The notes beneath the pieces were generated by a model. The model made no database searches and was not told where the DNA came from. It saw only the letters and a list, made by a program, of their open reading frames with translations. DNA of 64,000 bases from Tachypleus tridentatus (taxonomy: Eukaryota > Arthropoda > Merostomata > Xiphosura > Limulidae), in NCBI RefSeq assembly GCF_004210375.1, contig NC_134830.1, forward strand, positions 10,664,001-10,728,000, read 5' to 3'. Below are positions 18,476 to 30,230 of the stretch, piece by piece. The number at the start of each line of letters is the position of its first letter. The stretch's first letter is position 1. The translations under genes and the position numbers were made by a program.

Positions 18476-18778
18476 ATAAAAGGAAGATAATGATTATTTA
18501 AAGCTCTAGATACAATTGTGATGATCAGCAGTGTAATGAACATTTTTATATGTATTTTACTTGCTTTAATATACTATTTTAAAATAAGTGGACTTCAACC
18601 TGTTTATTATTGAAATGTATAACCAACAAGTCATAGAAATCTCTACTGTAAAGACTTCAGCCTCTTGCACTTGGCCCATACATATAAAGTCTGACCTGAG
18701 CAAAATAGTTAAGAATATATGGTGGTAAACAGCAGTAAACACTGACATACATATATATCAAGAGAAGAGGAGAAAAAA

Positions 18779-18960
18779 GAATAAGAGTACAAATTGAGAA
18801 TGAAGAAAAGAAACTGTAAACACAGAGAGAGAATAAGAGTACAAATTGAGAATGAAGAAAAGAAACTGTAAACAGAGAGAGAGAGAGAATAAGAGTACAA
18901 ATTGAGAATGAAGAGAAAGAGAAAATAGCCTGGAAATGGAATAAGAGTACAAACTGAAAT
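18779..18960. repeat. Short tandem repeat, about 50-55 bp unit
   Basis: The phrase AATAAGAGTACAAATTGAGA begins at about 18780, 18831 and 18887, with a partial copy at 18940. Units are linked by GAGA-rich spacers of varying length. The repeat keeps several minus-strand frames open (18657-19144), which explains those open frames without a gene. Confidence 0.8.
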
Positions 18961-18964
18961 TGCA

Positions 18965-21600
18965 AAATTCACCAAAGAGAAAGATGAAAAACCTAAGAAT
19001 GACAATGTGTGCAGAGCCAGCCAGCCTAAGCTGCCCAAATTTAATTAACAAAAACACGATATAGATGTTTTCCTGGAAAGATGTGAAAGATCCACCCAAA
19101 GTTAGAACTGAGATAAAGGAGAGGCAGTCTGTCTTGTCCCTCACTCACAGGAAAAGGCCTACAAGTATATTTAGAAAATGACATCAGAAGATGCCATAGA
19201 TTATAACAAGTTTAAAGTGACATTGTTGAAATACCATGAACTTACTAAGAATTTCACTGGAAGATCAGAAAGGTCAAACCTGACACTGGAGAGACTGTAT
19301 TTCATTTTGTTGTACATCTACAGAAATACTTCAAAAAGTGAAATGAGATAGCCAAGTGTGAAAACAGTTTTGAAGAGCTGTTAGATCTACTAGTTCACGA
19401 ATGGTTTATTATCACGTGTTCTACTGATATGGTTTTAAGAGAGAGAGCATGAAATGACAGGTTGAAGCTGGTGGAATTGTACATGGAAGCACATGGAGGG
19501 AGTATAATTCACAAATCCAAGAGTAATCAGTTAAGTTGAATCAGGGGTGGCTGACCAGAAGTAAAATGCCATTGAAGGTCACAAGTGACTAACAGACAAT
19601 CAGGAAAAGAGATACTACACCTATTATAAAATATGGCACATTGCACTTGAGTGCAAGTCAATCATTAACAAGCATCAGGAGAAATGTTAGTATAAAGCAG
19701 CTGTAGCTACATACAAAATTTGGGTTAGCAAAAACAAGAGAAGAGTGACTGTCTCCATGATGCTGTTTCTAGAACAAACAGAACCAAGAACACATCAGAT
19801 TATCCACAATAAGTAAATCTATCACCATGAGTAAACAGTGCATGATTACTGGTCACCTCTAGCTACCAAATGGATCAACAGTACCAGTGGTGATGGTTAA
19901 TGTGACAAACATTAATAAAGGCCAACAAACCATGACTTGCAGTTTTTGAGGGTCATGTTGATGACAAGAAAATAAAATATCATAGGAGAAGCAAAGTACA
20001 TCTGTGTGTGCTGATTGATTGGAAGGTGAGAAAGTTTCTCATAGCAGAAATAAGGATAGACATTTCATACTACGTGAGATATCTTAATACTATATGTATG
20101 AAGGCACCATTTATGACTTGGTGGCTGGCAATATACCAGGCAGTAGAGTTTTGGAGAAACCAGATATAAATGAGGCTGATGAGACATCTGGTGTCACCAC
20201 AAGAACTCAAGAGAAGAAGAACAGGCTTCAAGGTTCTTGAAAGGTGACGTACCAAATGTAGGTCTATGGGAATGAAGAAAGTGCAGAAGAAAAGATCCTT
20301 CACTGCAGAAAGTTTGAGGCATTACCTGGGAGAAAGGTGAGTATGAGACAAAGAAGAAAAGAGATTACAGAATAGAATACCAGAAGGAAGAGCTGTACCA
20401 CATCTATCAGTGCAGTTCTATTGGGAAGTTAAACAGATCATAGTCAATAAAATATAAGACTCAAGTGATGAAGTTGACTTAAGAGTCATCTGTGGAAGGA
20501 TACCTAGGAGTGAGTAAGAAAGCAGACAGAATTTCCAGCAACTTCTCTTGACCAAAGTCGTTGGAGATGTAACCAGATTCTACAGGTCATGTGATATCTG
20601 CCAAAAGAAGTGCCTAAAGGAAAGGTAACCAAGGTGCCACTGGGTAATATGCCTCTCATGGAAGAGTGCTCAGCAAAGTATCCTATCCATGGACTTGATC
20701 AGACCACTTGTACGAGTATATAACAGTGACACATAACCCAGAAGCCAAAGAACTACTGAGTGACAGAGAGACACGTCAACATTAGATAGCTCTATACCAC
20801 CCCATATAACCCCAGAGGTAATGAACTTAGTGAGAGAGTTTTAAAGAGCACACTGAAGAAAATGAGTCAGGAGCAACTATGTGACTAGGACTGGTAACTA
20901 TAGACAGTATTATTGCTTATTAAGAAGTACCACAAACAAATACAGGATTTTCACCCTTTGCGTTACTGCAAAAAAAGATTGTTTGTTTGTCTGCTTTGGA
21001 ATTAAGCACAAAGACATACTGCCAAGGAGCTGTATTGTCAGGCTATCTGCTGTATTCATTGAGGGGAGTTGAACACATGATTTTAGCATTATAATTCTGT
21101 AAGCAACCACTGTACCAGCAGGGGACTGTGGAAGAGAAGAGTATAAGGTCTGATGCAGATTCTAAAAGAACTGTGGACAGGAGAAGAGAAGTCAGAAATT
21201 AAGAAGACTTATCAGAATATTTTAAACTGCAGAAAAGAACTGAACAAAACCTGTCAACTTGCTAGAGAGAGTTTGTATGTATCTTAAGACAGTTAGAAGC
21301 ACTTCTATGAGAAAAAGGCCAAGGATAAACATTTCAAGGCCAAAGAGAATGTCCTGGTTTTGCTACTCACAGACAAAACTAAAGTTACTCTACAATGGAA
21401 AAGATCTTTTTGTGGTCTAGAAAGTGAGCAAAAATATACTAAAAGATGAAAGTGGACAGGAAGACCAAGATCTACTATACCAACTTGTTGAAAGTGTATT
21501 TCAAGAGGAAAAACTAATGATTGAATCTGAGACCATCAAGAGAACTTCAAATGTTGGTGCAGAGAATATGTCAAGACTTTGTACATGAAGTGAAAATAAG
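18965..21600 (+). mobile_element. Ty3/Gypsy internal region, Gmr1-like, decayed
   Basis: Read across frames, the plus strand gives in order a gag capsid-like region (near 19060-19480, with LTGKGLQVYLE and a FEELLDLLVHEWF block), and a protease-linker region (near 19870-20170, DLVAGNIPGS). Integrase follows: a zinc-binding RFYRSCDICQKK block near 20530-20570, PLGNMPLMEE near 20640, TTPYNPRGNELSER near 20790-20840, and an integrase C-terminal segment near 21130-21420 that includes KVTLQWK. No reverse transcriptase is seen between protease and integrase. That order fits the Gmr1-like Gypsy lineage, where integrase precedes reverse transcriptase. Many stops and frameshifts mean it is dead. Two LTR-like segments flank it. 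Confidence 0.7.
20973..21126 (-). repeat. SINE-like repeat, second family, inserted in Gypsy integrase
   Basis: The segment begins GCTTTGGAATTAAGCACAAA and ends near ACCACTGTACCAGCAGGGG. It is the inverted form of the family at 12990-13107, with the tRNA-like head at its right end. It separates the integrase core remnant from the integrase C-terminal remnant, so it inserted into the element. Confidence 0.65.
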
Positions 21601-21689
21601 CTTTCTAAATATTATGAAAATACTGTATACATTTCTATTGAAGAGAGGCTTGTACAAGTTATAGATTATCTGTTTCTTTACATAACTAT

Positions 21690-21985
21690 ATACAAATCAC
21701 ATGTTATATAGTTCAGTTATTGTGCTGTTGCTTGTATTATTGTACCATGTTACAAGATCTTTCAAAAGTGTTGTTTTATTTTGATACAGTATTATTGCAT
21801 CATGATATTTTGCAGTGTGTAGAAAGTTCTGGGCCTTGATCAGGCTATTAATATGCATACAAAATGTAGTTGGAGCTAGTTATATAAAAAGCAAGACAAA
21901 GATAGCCAGGGTTTGTTAGTTACGTAAACAGATAGGTCTAATCTGAGTGGTTGTGAGACATCAATTCTTGTCATAAAAGTGCCTC
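21690..21985 (+). repeat. Right LTR-like segment of Gypsy remnant
   Basis: It matches 17400-17760 in word order and orientation, as described there. It ends just before a different sequence containing AATAAA (22006-22011) and follows the integrase C-terminal remnant directly. The reverse transcriptase part expected before the 3' LTR is missing. Confidence 0.6.
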
Positions 21986-22329
21986 TGATTTCCTTGCACT
22001 TCAAATAAACTTTTTCGAGCAAGCTGAAAGCTCTACCACAGTTAGTTTCTGAGTCCTACCATGTAATGGTATGAACTTCTCACTTTTGACTCTTCTTCTC
22101 TTATCCACAATTATTTTATATTTGCATCAGTCCCCAAACTGTGATACAGTAACTCGAAGATTGAAAATTCCATACTGGCTTGTGGGACTTTTTGATAAGA
22201 AAATAATACTGCCTGTAGGTACCTCTCCTAATCACGTGATCTTCCTGGCATGTCTTCTTTAACATACTCTTTAAGACTCTTGACTCTCTCATAAAGTCTA
22301 TTACATATGGGCTGGTACAGGCTTGCAAG

Positions 22330-23400
22330 GAGCTGTCAAGTGCTGATAAGTCTACACACCTCTTGCATTAATTATGAGGGGAACTGTGTCTCTCAATTAT
22401 ACAAACTACTTTCATAAAACCTGGTATGCAGAACACCTCCAGGAAGATTTTTGCTTCTGTTTTTATCTCTATATTCTGTAGTGCTGTGGCCTCTGAGTAA
22501 TTTGTCACATATTTGACTAATGTGAACAAATATCAGTTGCTTTCATCAGAAACAGGTGCTACTGACTGGTTTAATCTCTCACCTACTCTGCTGAATAGTT
22601 CTCATATCAGAAGAATCTCACCCAGAGGCACCTTGGCCATATTACCTCTACAGACTGTTCTTTGATAGATACCACATGTCATGTAAATTACCCCTGGTCA
22701 ATGAAAGTTGTTGATAATTCTGTCTGCCAGTTTTTTACATCGAGATATCTTTCTACAATTGACTTATGAGCTGACTTCACCACATGAGTACAGTATTCTG
22801 TTGGCACTAAGATATATTTAATTTCCCATTAGAACCACCAATACATCTCTTCCTTTCAGTCCTCTATTCTGCTGTTCTTCTGTTTGACTTATTCCCAAGT
22901 ACTGTCCTAAAATCTATACAGTGAAGGGTCTTTCTCCTTTGCTTCCTTCAGTCCCTGTACACCTACATTTGGGATGTCACTTTTCGAGACTTTTAGGGGC
23001 TTGATGGCTTATTTGCTTTCTTCTCCCAAACTCTAGTGATGACTACAAATGCCTCATTAGAATCTCTCTTGATGACATTGGCTTCAATTTAGATAGCTTC
23101 AGCAGGGCTGGCTGGTCAACTGTGTGAAGTCTTGAAGACTGTTACTTCCTTCATGGCCAGTATGTTCAGTGAAAGACTGAATTCTACAAGATCCATTAGG
23201 GTCCACCACAGAAGGCTTCACAGACAACACATTAATAGGTATGGCCAATTTTTCATGGTATATGTGTTAACCAACAATGCATCTTCTTCCATAGTTTCTG
23301 CAATGGTAAATGATTGACAGGATCCACAAGTTCAAGGATTGACAGCTTAGTCAATCATTTTACTGTGGAAGAAGTGCTGGATATTCTGGTTATTATCAAA
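22330..23400 (-). mobile_element. Second Ty3/Gypsy remnant, Gmr1-like, opposite strand
   Basis: The minus strand near 22600-22800 encodes an integrase N-terminal region: VVKSAHKSIVERYLDVKK, then RGNMAKVPLGE. Residues near 22500-22600 correspond to the start of the integrase core (LFTLVKYVTNYSEATAL). Further upstream on that strand (22800-23060) is a linker resembling that between protease and integrase. It is interrupted by stops. It is a different copy from the plus-strand element beside it. Confidence 0.6.
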
Positions 23401-23459
23401 TAGATTATTCATTATGCAGTTTACAAAGGTATTGGTAAAAAAATGCAAGATCATCATTG

Positions 23460-24377
23460 ATCAGTTGGCAAAAGAGGTAGTCAGAGTGATCAAAAACTAA
23501 ATCGTAATTAGTAAATTTCTGGAATTAAAATAACATGTTAAGTGAATTAGAATTGACCTAAAGTTTAACTTAATGTTTAGGCTTAAAGAGGTAACAACTG
23601 CTGGATTATAGCCATGACCAAGCTTACATTTGTTATTACCATAAGCTGCTATTTTTGAACTTTATTTACTACTGATCATTTTGCCAATTCATAAATATTA
23701 CAGTTCAATCCAATCAAAAAATCTTACACTGATCTTCAGAAAGAATGCCAGGTAAAACTGTATTTTCTCTCAGAAACAGCACGAGATTTTGTTACCTTTA
23801 TCTCTTCCATGAAATTTAATGCATGCCAAATATTTTAATGCCAAAATCAAAACATACTCTTACCATTCAGTAACATTCTCGGATTGCTTTCTGAAGTTCA
23901 GTTTCGGTAGTTACAGTCAAACAATGTTAAGCCATTAAGGTGTCGCCACATGCAACTTGATTCTTTCCAGACATCATGAAATAAATAATCAATGGGAAAA
24001 TTAATTTGACCTAAGATTTTTCGACTAAATCTGTCGTCATTCATAATTATTATTCATTCTGTTACTACTGTCTATCACTCTTCACCCAGATGAAACATAT
24101 TTTCTTTACAGTGCGTAGAATCACCATGCATTCTCCAGACATACAGGGAAAGATCTAACACGAACAAACTAATGCGCTTTATTATTATAATCATGTATAT
24201 GGATAGGTAAGTGGTATTATTGAAGAATCGTAAGTTTTCAACTAGAAAATGCATTCAGTAATTCTAAATGTAAGGGTTACAGTACCTTTTCAGTCATTGA
24301 TATTTTAACCATATGATCATACTAGCTTATGGTAATCAAGGTAGTATCTAACAAATATCACCAACAGAGAAATTCTG
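23460..24377. other. Gene-free stretch
   Basis: I see no gene, recognised repeat or RNA in this interval. Confidence 0.5.
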
Positions 24378-24389
24378 CTTGATACGTGA

Positions 24390-24662
24390 TTTGTTTTTTC
24401 TTAATTTCACGCAAAGCAACTCGAGGGCTATCTGTGCTAGCCGTCCCTAATTTAGCAGTGTAAGACTAGAGGGAAGGCAGCTAGTCATCACCACCCACCA
24501 CCAACTCTTGGGCTACTCTTTTACCAACGAATTGTGGGGTTGACTGTCACATTATAATGCCCCCACGACTGAAAAGGCAAGCATGTTTGGTGCGACCGGG
24601 ATTCAAACCCGCGACCCTCAGATTACGAGTCAAACGTCTTAACCCACCTGGCCATGCTGGGT
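24390..24662 (-). repeat. tRNA-derived SINE with 12-bp target duplication
   Basis: The minus-oriented member of the family has its tRNA-like head at the right end (TTCAAACCCGCGACCCTCAG, then CCACCTGGCCATG). The tail side at the left begins with a T-run. The flanks carry a perfect 12-base duplication, CTTGATACGTGA, at 24378-24389 and 24663-24674, proving insertion by retrotransposition. This is one of the better preserved copies. Confidence 0.93.
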
Positions 24663-25186
24663 CTTGATACGTGAAAAACTGTAGACTACTACGCTATTTT
24701 CATCCTTATGTTCTAGTAATAATCCTTTGTGATATTAAAATAAAGATAGTCTCAGTGTATTGTATACACTGTACAGTGACCATCACATGATATATTGGAA
24801 AGCAAGGATTGTCATTGCTTTTCATCCAGTGATTCTAGAATTAACGACTGATTTAGCTCTCTGGTGATCTGTTACTCGCACATACAAGTCAAAGGGCAAT
24901 CGTGAACAGTTTAGTTGACTATTTGAGCTTTATTTTGCCTATATCTCCAGCATCTCCTCATCTCGCTTATTGTGGACAGCGATAGTGAGTTGATTTAATA
25001 TGAGGTCATTCTTGTCAGTCTTCATCTCAGACTCCTGGTAAAGCTAATGAATAAGTTGTTTATTTGCGGCATATGGACGCTACTTACTAGCATTCCCTGT
25101 ATGTACCTTGTGTTTAATGTAACTCGCACATCAATGAATCAATATTCTGGAATATAAAGTATGTACTTGTCTAGCCATATCTGAGC

Positions 25187-25509
25187 TGCAACAACACTGC
25201 TATCACATACCATATCCAAACCCAATCTCTACAGCAACAACATTGCTATCACGTACCATATCCAAACCCAATCTCTACAGCAACAACACTGCTATCACAT
25301 ACTACATCCAAACCCAATTTCTACAGCAACAACACTGCTATCACATACTATATCCAAACCCAATCTCTACAGCAACAACACTGCTATCACATACTATATC
25401 CAAACCCAATCTCTACAGCAACAACACTGCTATCACGTACTATATCCAAACCCAATCTCTACAGCAACAACACTGCTATCACATACTATATCCAAACCCA
25501 ATTTCTACA
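25187..25509. repeat. 46-bp minisatellite, about 7 copies
   Basis: The unit contains ATATCCAAACCCAATCTCTA and CAGCAACAACACTGCTATCA and repeats every 46 bases with few differences. Because 46 is not a multiple of three and the unit has no stop in the plus frames, the array is open in all three of them. That explains the repetitive 106-codon open frame at 25243-25563, which is not evidence for a gene. Confidence 0.95.
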
Positions 25510-25569
25510 CTGTGTATCTGCTTTTTACCATCTTCTCATAGTACTTTTTCTAAACTTCAGTGACCTTTA

Positions 25570-27640
25570 AGATTTAATAATTGACAAACTTGATTGTATA
25601 AACGAATACAGATTTTAAGAAAACCAAACAAACAAATAAACAAGCTTCCTTTTCTTAAAGAGCTTTTCATGTGGTTAACTTTGTCATAAGATATTTTCAT
25701 GTATTTTTGGCTTTATTTTGTTACATATTATGAGAATAATTTGTTGGACTATTTTCTCCTAAAGGTGGTGCGTGAATTGTAAACTGTGCATTGTTTCTTC
25801 AGTTTTGTTTTATTTTGGTAAAAGTTGTAAGAAGAATAGTTGTGCTGAAACAAGGGTAAGTTGTTTTAGTTTCGTTAGTGCCATTCGATTAAATTTTGAT
25901 CTAATTCTTGTTTTATTTGGTAACCTTAAAATTAGGGTACCAAGTCAACCTGGATGAAAACGTGAGAAGGAAATTATAGTATGGGTATGCAGTATGCTTT
26001 ATCTCAGTTCTCAGTTAATAAGTATTTTTTGAATTGTTGCATATCTAATTGTTTTCAGTTTGGATGCAGTAAATTTCTGAAGAACGATAGTTGAATATTT
26101 TGTTTTACTGGAGTGCCCAGTTTGTATGCTCTTGATGGGTTGTTATCTTTATTCTTTTACAATAAAATAACTTGTAATACTATTAGATAAATAGTTACTT
26201 TTCTTGTTACCAAACAAATAATACCTATGAGCTACCACACCCTCTGCACTCAATATGCTATAAACATATAAACCACTCACTGAACCTTGAAATAAGAACA
26301 AAACTACATTTTTCTGTATTACATTTTTATACATGTGGACAGGTTTATCTATGAAATATTTGGTCTGGTAAAAAACAAGCATTCCAAAGATAAACCTGTC
26401 CACTTTTATAAAAAATATAATATACAAAAATAGAGCTTAAATAGTTAGAGGGGTTTACAAGCTAAGCGGATTTTAGTTTAAATTTTTATTTGTACGTTAA
26501 TATTCGTCACAATGGACAGGTTTAACATACTTTGATCTCTCAAGAAGGTAGGATATGCTTAAACTAAATTACATTGGTTTTGTTTTAAGCTTCACTATTA
26601 GTAACATCCAAGCTTGATTTGTATTTACTTTCATTTTATTTTATATTAAGCTGATGAATTTTTTTTATTTTTAGCCTAACCTACAAGAATGATGGTATTT
26701 GAACAGGAAAGACAAATTTAAAAAGGTTTCTCACACATCCCTTGTGAGTTATACACATTCACAATGCCCTATTATTTTATTTTGTACTGTATTGTTTTAC
26801 ATTGGTGTTTTTGTGTAAATAAAGGTTCTTTGTAATTTGTGCAATTATGCTCAATCTCTCAAAGTACACTTTGTAGCTCGGTGTGGTTAAGCCTCCAGTT
26901 AGCAAGTTGCAGTTGACTACATTCAGCTATATCTTTGAGCTAGAAAATGTCATTATCCTTTTGTAGTCCCAGAGATGAGACTTGGTCAAGTTCCCAATAG
27001 AGTTTGTCGTCAGGCTGTCTGAACTCAAGATCATACCTAGTACATCTCCTTTACTGACCAGCATTACAAGTTGTTATCTGCATGAAATGCTTCAGGAAAT
27101 TGTAAATATCATCTTTTGCTGCATCCTTGACTATTGAGGAATGAGTTATTTTGCTTTAATTATGAAAACTTTTGTCGTGACTAGAAACTTTTTCTTATAA
27201 CCTGTTGTTCATTACCTGACTAAGTTATTTCATGAACTTTGATTTTCATGAGAATATTCGATCTCTTAGTCGAAGTGAGAGTACAAGTAACCTTAGGCAG
27301 CTACATGTGATCCAGGTTCCTCCATGACCTGTGGTTGCCTTAGTACCTCGCATCTTTCGTGAGCATTTCGTGGATGGCTTTTACCAGAGTTGGAGTGAAG
27401 TCTGTCTGGCAAGATTGAATACTATACAGACTGCTTATTTCATCTTAGATTTGCCATGTGCCACATCACTATCATTATCAGTTATTCACACTTCCTTTTC
27501 ACTGATCAATTCCCAGAAAAAATCATTAACAGTTATTTTTGGGACAATAGAAAATAAAAGTTCATCTTTCTGAATCATTGCCCACAATGACATAACGTCA
27601 ATCATCTTTGCAACATCAAAGTCTAAATTCTACAAAAAAT
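25570..27640. other. Gene-free stretch with a small hairpin
   Basis: No supported gene. A 16-base perfect inverted repeat is listed separately at 26335-26403. The interval 26870-27640 is slightly richer in G+C and its minus strand has short coding-like segments without a recognisable family, possibly an old processed insertion. Confidence 0.4.
26335..26403. repeat. Short inverted repeat (16-bp arms)
   Basis: GTGGACAGGTTTATCT at 26335-26350 is perfectly complementary to 26388-26403, with 37 bases between. A further partial copy, ATGGACAGGTTTA, lies at 26512-26524. No terminator or transposon context is evident. Confidence 0.7.
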
Positions 27641-27648
27641 TTATCTTA

Positions 27649-29254
27649 CAGTTACCACAGAAAGTGTTCGTACCCTTGCGTCCCGAGTGGTTTTTTTGCT
27701 CAAAACTTAAAATGTATCACGAGTAAGTAATAGAAGTATAATATATTATAAATATTATACTAACACACATCTACATAATTTTTTTTTATGTAAATTAAAC
27801 GACAAACTGTTTATAAACAAAACCAAAAATAGGAGAAGCAGAAAGTGTTCGTAGAGTTTAGAACGTGTGAAAAAACTGATATTTCCGTAAAAATTTTGTT
27901 CAGTTTAGCGAATAAACGTCATTATACCATTCCCAAACTAGACACTGGGTTCATAATTATTGGAATTTAGCCAGCAAAAAATGTACTTCCGGCAATTTAG
28001 CACCGTCTCCGTCATTATCTGCTTGGTCATCATGGCGAACAGGAAACAACTGTCCAGTGATTTAAAAAACCGAATTATTGTAAAGTACAAGTCTCGTGTG
28101 TCTCTTTCCGGTATTGCTACACAACTTAATGTACCGAAATCTACTGTTCAAAGCATAATTGCCAAGTTTAAGCTTACAGGATCAACTGCTAACCTCCCTC
28201 GTTCCGGACGCCCTACCAAAATTCCAGAGAGAGCCAAAAGGAAGGTTCTCAGAGAAGTTAGTAGGAACCCTCGTTTAACACGTAATGACATAGAGAAACT
28301 GGGATTGAAGTAAGCACCTCTACAGTTACGAACATGTTACGCTCTTCTGGGTTAAAAGCATGCCGCCCTCTTAGAACTCCATATTTAAAGCCTGTTCATT
28401 TAGAAGCACGGCTGAGGTATGCAAGAAAGCATGTAGATAAACCCTTTACCTACTGAAAGAGTATTCTTTTGTCAGACGAGACTAAAATCGAGCTTTTCGG
28501 CCACAATGATGTTCGCAATATTTTCCGTAAGAAGGGGGAACGAAATCTTCCAAAGAACACCGTCTCCACAGTTAAACACGAAGGTGGCTCGATCATGCTA
28601 TGGGGTTTCTTCAGCTCTTCTGGTGTAGGCAGCCTTCACCGCGTCAACAGAATCATGAAAAAAGAAGAGTACGTTGATATATTAGGCACTTATATCAAGA
28701 ATGATGCTCGGAACTTGCGGCTTTGGCGTCGTTAGATCTTCCAGCACGACAATGACCCTAAGTACACATCAAAATATATGCAATCCTGGTTGCAGAGGAA
28801 CCATATAAGCGTTCTGGAGTGGCCATCGCAGTCACCCGATCTCAACCCAATTGAAAACGTTTGGCATGAGTTGAAGACCAGGGTCCATAAACGTCATCCG
28901 AAAAACTTGCAAGAGTTGGAGATCTTTTGTAAAGAAGAATGGAAGAAAATACCAGTCGAGTATGTCAAACGATCATGGAGGGCTATGAGAAGAGATTGTG
29001 CCAAGTAATTCACCTGAAAGGCTACACAACTGACCATTAAAGTAGACGCACGAACACTTTCTGCCCCTCCTGTGTTTGGTTATTTGTTTATAAATAGTTT
29101 ATTTGTCGTTCAATTTACATAAAAATGTATGTAGATGTGTGTTAGTATAATATTTATAATATACTCTATTTTCATTATCCTAATCGTGATACTTAAGTTA
29201 TGAGGAAAATAACTACTCACGACGCAGGGGTACGAACACTTTCTGCCATAACTG
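27649..29254 (+). mobile_element. Tc1-like DNA transposon with IR/DR ends
   Basis: A 1606-base element. Its terminal repeats start CAGTTACCACAGAAAGTGTT on the left and the reverse complement of CAGTTATGGCAGAAAGTGTT on the right. They extend over roughly 200 bases each. Within each long inverted repeat the word CAGAAAGTGTTCGT occurs twice, at about 27658 and 27839 on the left and near 29050 and 29232 on the right. This is the double binding-site (IR/DR) layout known from Sleeping Beauty-type elements. The left flank is TA (27647-27648); the right flank is TG, probably a mutated TA. The transposase inside is disabled. Confidence 0.93.
28032..29008 (+). pseudogene. Tc1-like transposase, DD34E, broken
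   Basis: Cut-and-paste transposase of the Tc1 family. From ATG 28032 it shows a paired helix-turn-helix DNA-binding region (first 90 residues, ending near a GRP hook-like SGRPTK), then the DDE catalytic core. The three catalytic residues are present: D in LLSDETKI (near 28475), D in QHDNDPK (near 28750) and E in [10 protein letters not shown] (near 28850), with 34 residues between the last two. Three lesions break the frame: a frameshift near 28310, a TGA at 28454-28456 where tryptophan is usual, and a TAG at 28733-28735. It ends at TAA 29006-29008. Inactive as it stands, though most of the sequence is well preserved. Confidence 0.92.
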
Positions 29255-30230
29255 TGTGCGCAACGATTCACTCAAACAATTGTTTCTTTTCAATGTTTGA
29301 CTTTCCTTTTGATCATAAACCTTTCTGGTTATGGAAAATACAACGTGTAAAACAATGAAACCATTTCAAATTTAATAACAATTGACTTGTAATGAATGGC
29401 TATATATCCATCTTCAGAAATCAAAATGACAAATCTTGTGGTCACATTAGCAAACCTTTTCTCACTTATATTCATTTCAATGTATCTTCAAAGTGATTTT
29501 CCTTTGAGTGACAGGAAAGTCCATTGATTTGACAATATACCTATTACAAAAATAGTTCTAAATTTCTTTGAATAATTGGGTTTTTAAAATGAACTAAATA
29601 GATAAACTAGACAAGGTGTAAAATATAACGAAACAATGTTTATGAAATATTTAACACAAACATAATGTGTATGTGCTTGCTTTGTTAATAAATGATGGTT
29701 TCTTTTACTGAATCAGCTACTTTATTATCTTCTGCGAAACCATCTGTTTAAACCGAGCATTTTCTACTTAAAAGGTAGTTTTAGATTTACCCAGATCATC
29801 TAGTGGTTGTTATTTCTTATCCAAACGTAATGAAATTGTAACCTGAATATACCACCTAACCAATTCGAAGATTGCACAATGTATACATTATAGTCACATA
29901 TCCTCTGCCAGGTTGGTATTTATAGAGAACACCCCTTCTTGCAGCTACCTCTGCTGGCTTAAAGTTCAAGTAGATGCAGAAATTGCTTCCTTCCTTAAGC
30001 AAGAAAATCATCTGGAATTAAATGTCATGCATTAATGAAGGAAATAGAAATTAAACTACTTATCTGTCAAGTTCAGCGATAAAACTTATCAATTATTCAA
30101 ATAGCTGTTAAATTTATTCTGTCATCTCAAAATATCAAAACTTCATCATGGAAATGCAGAATATTACAACTGATGAATAGAATCTGAGTTTACCATGATT
30201 TTTGTCGTCAGAGAACAGAAGTGTATCAGT
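29255..30230. other. Gene-free stretch
   Basis: A+T-rich sequence without a recognised gene or repeat. Confidence 0.5.

Noticed and set aside
18657..19144. Overlapping minus-strand open frames with phenylalanine- and leucine-rich repeats
   Set aside because: They are produced by the GA-rich tandem repeat at 18779-18960 and cross-read the Gypsy gag remnant.
25243..25563. 106-codon open frame
   Set aside because: It is the 46-bp minisatellite read through its three frames; there is no domain or splice context.
27331..27573. Plus open frame of 80 codons before the Tc1 element
   Set aside because: No recognisable domain, and the minus strand looks equally coding-like; unsupported as a gene.
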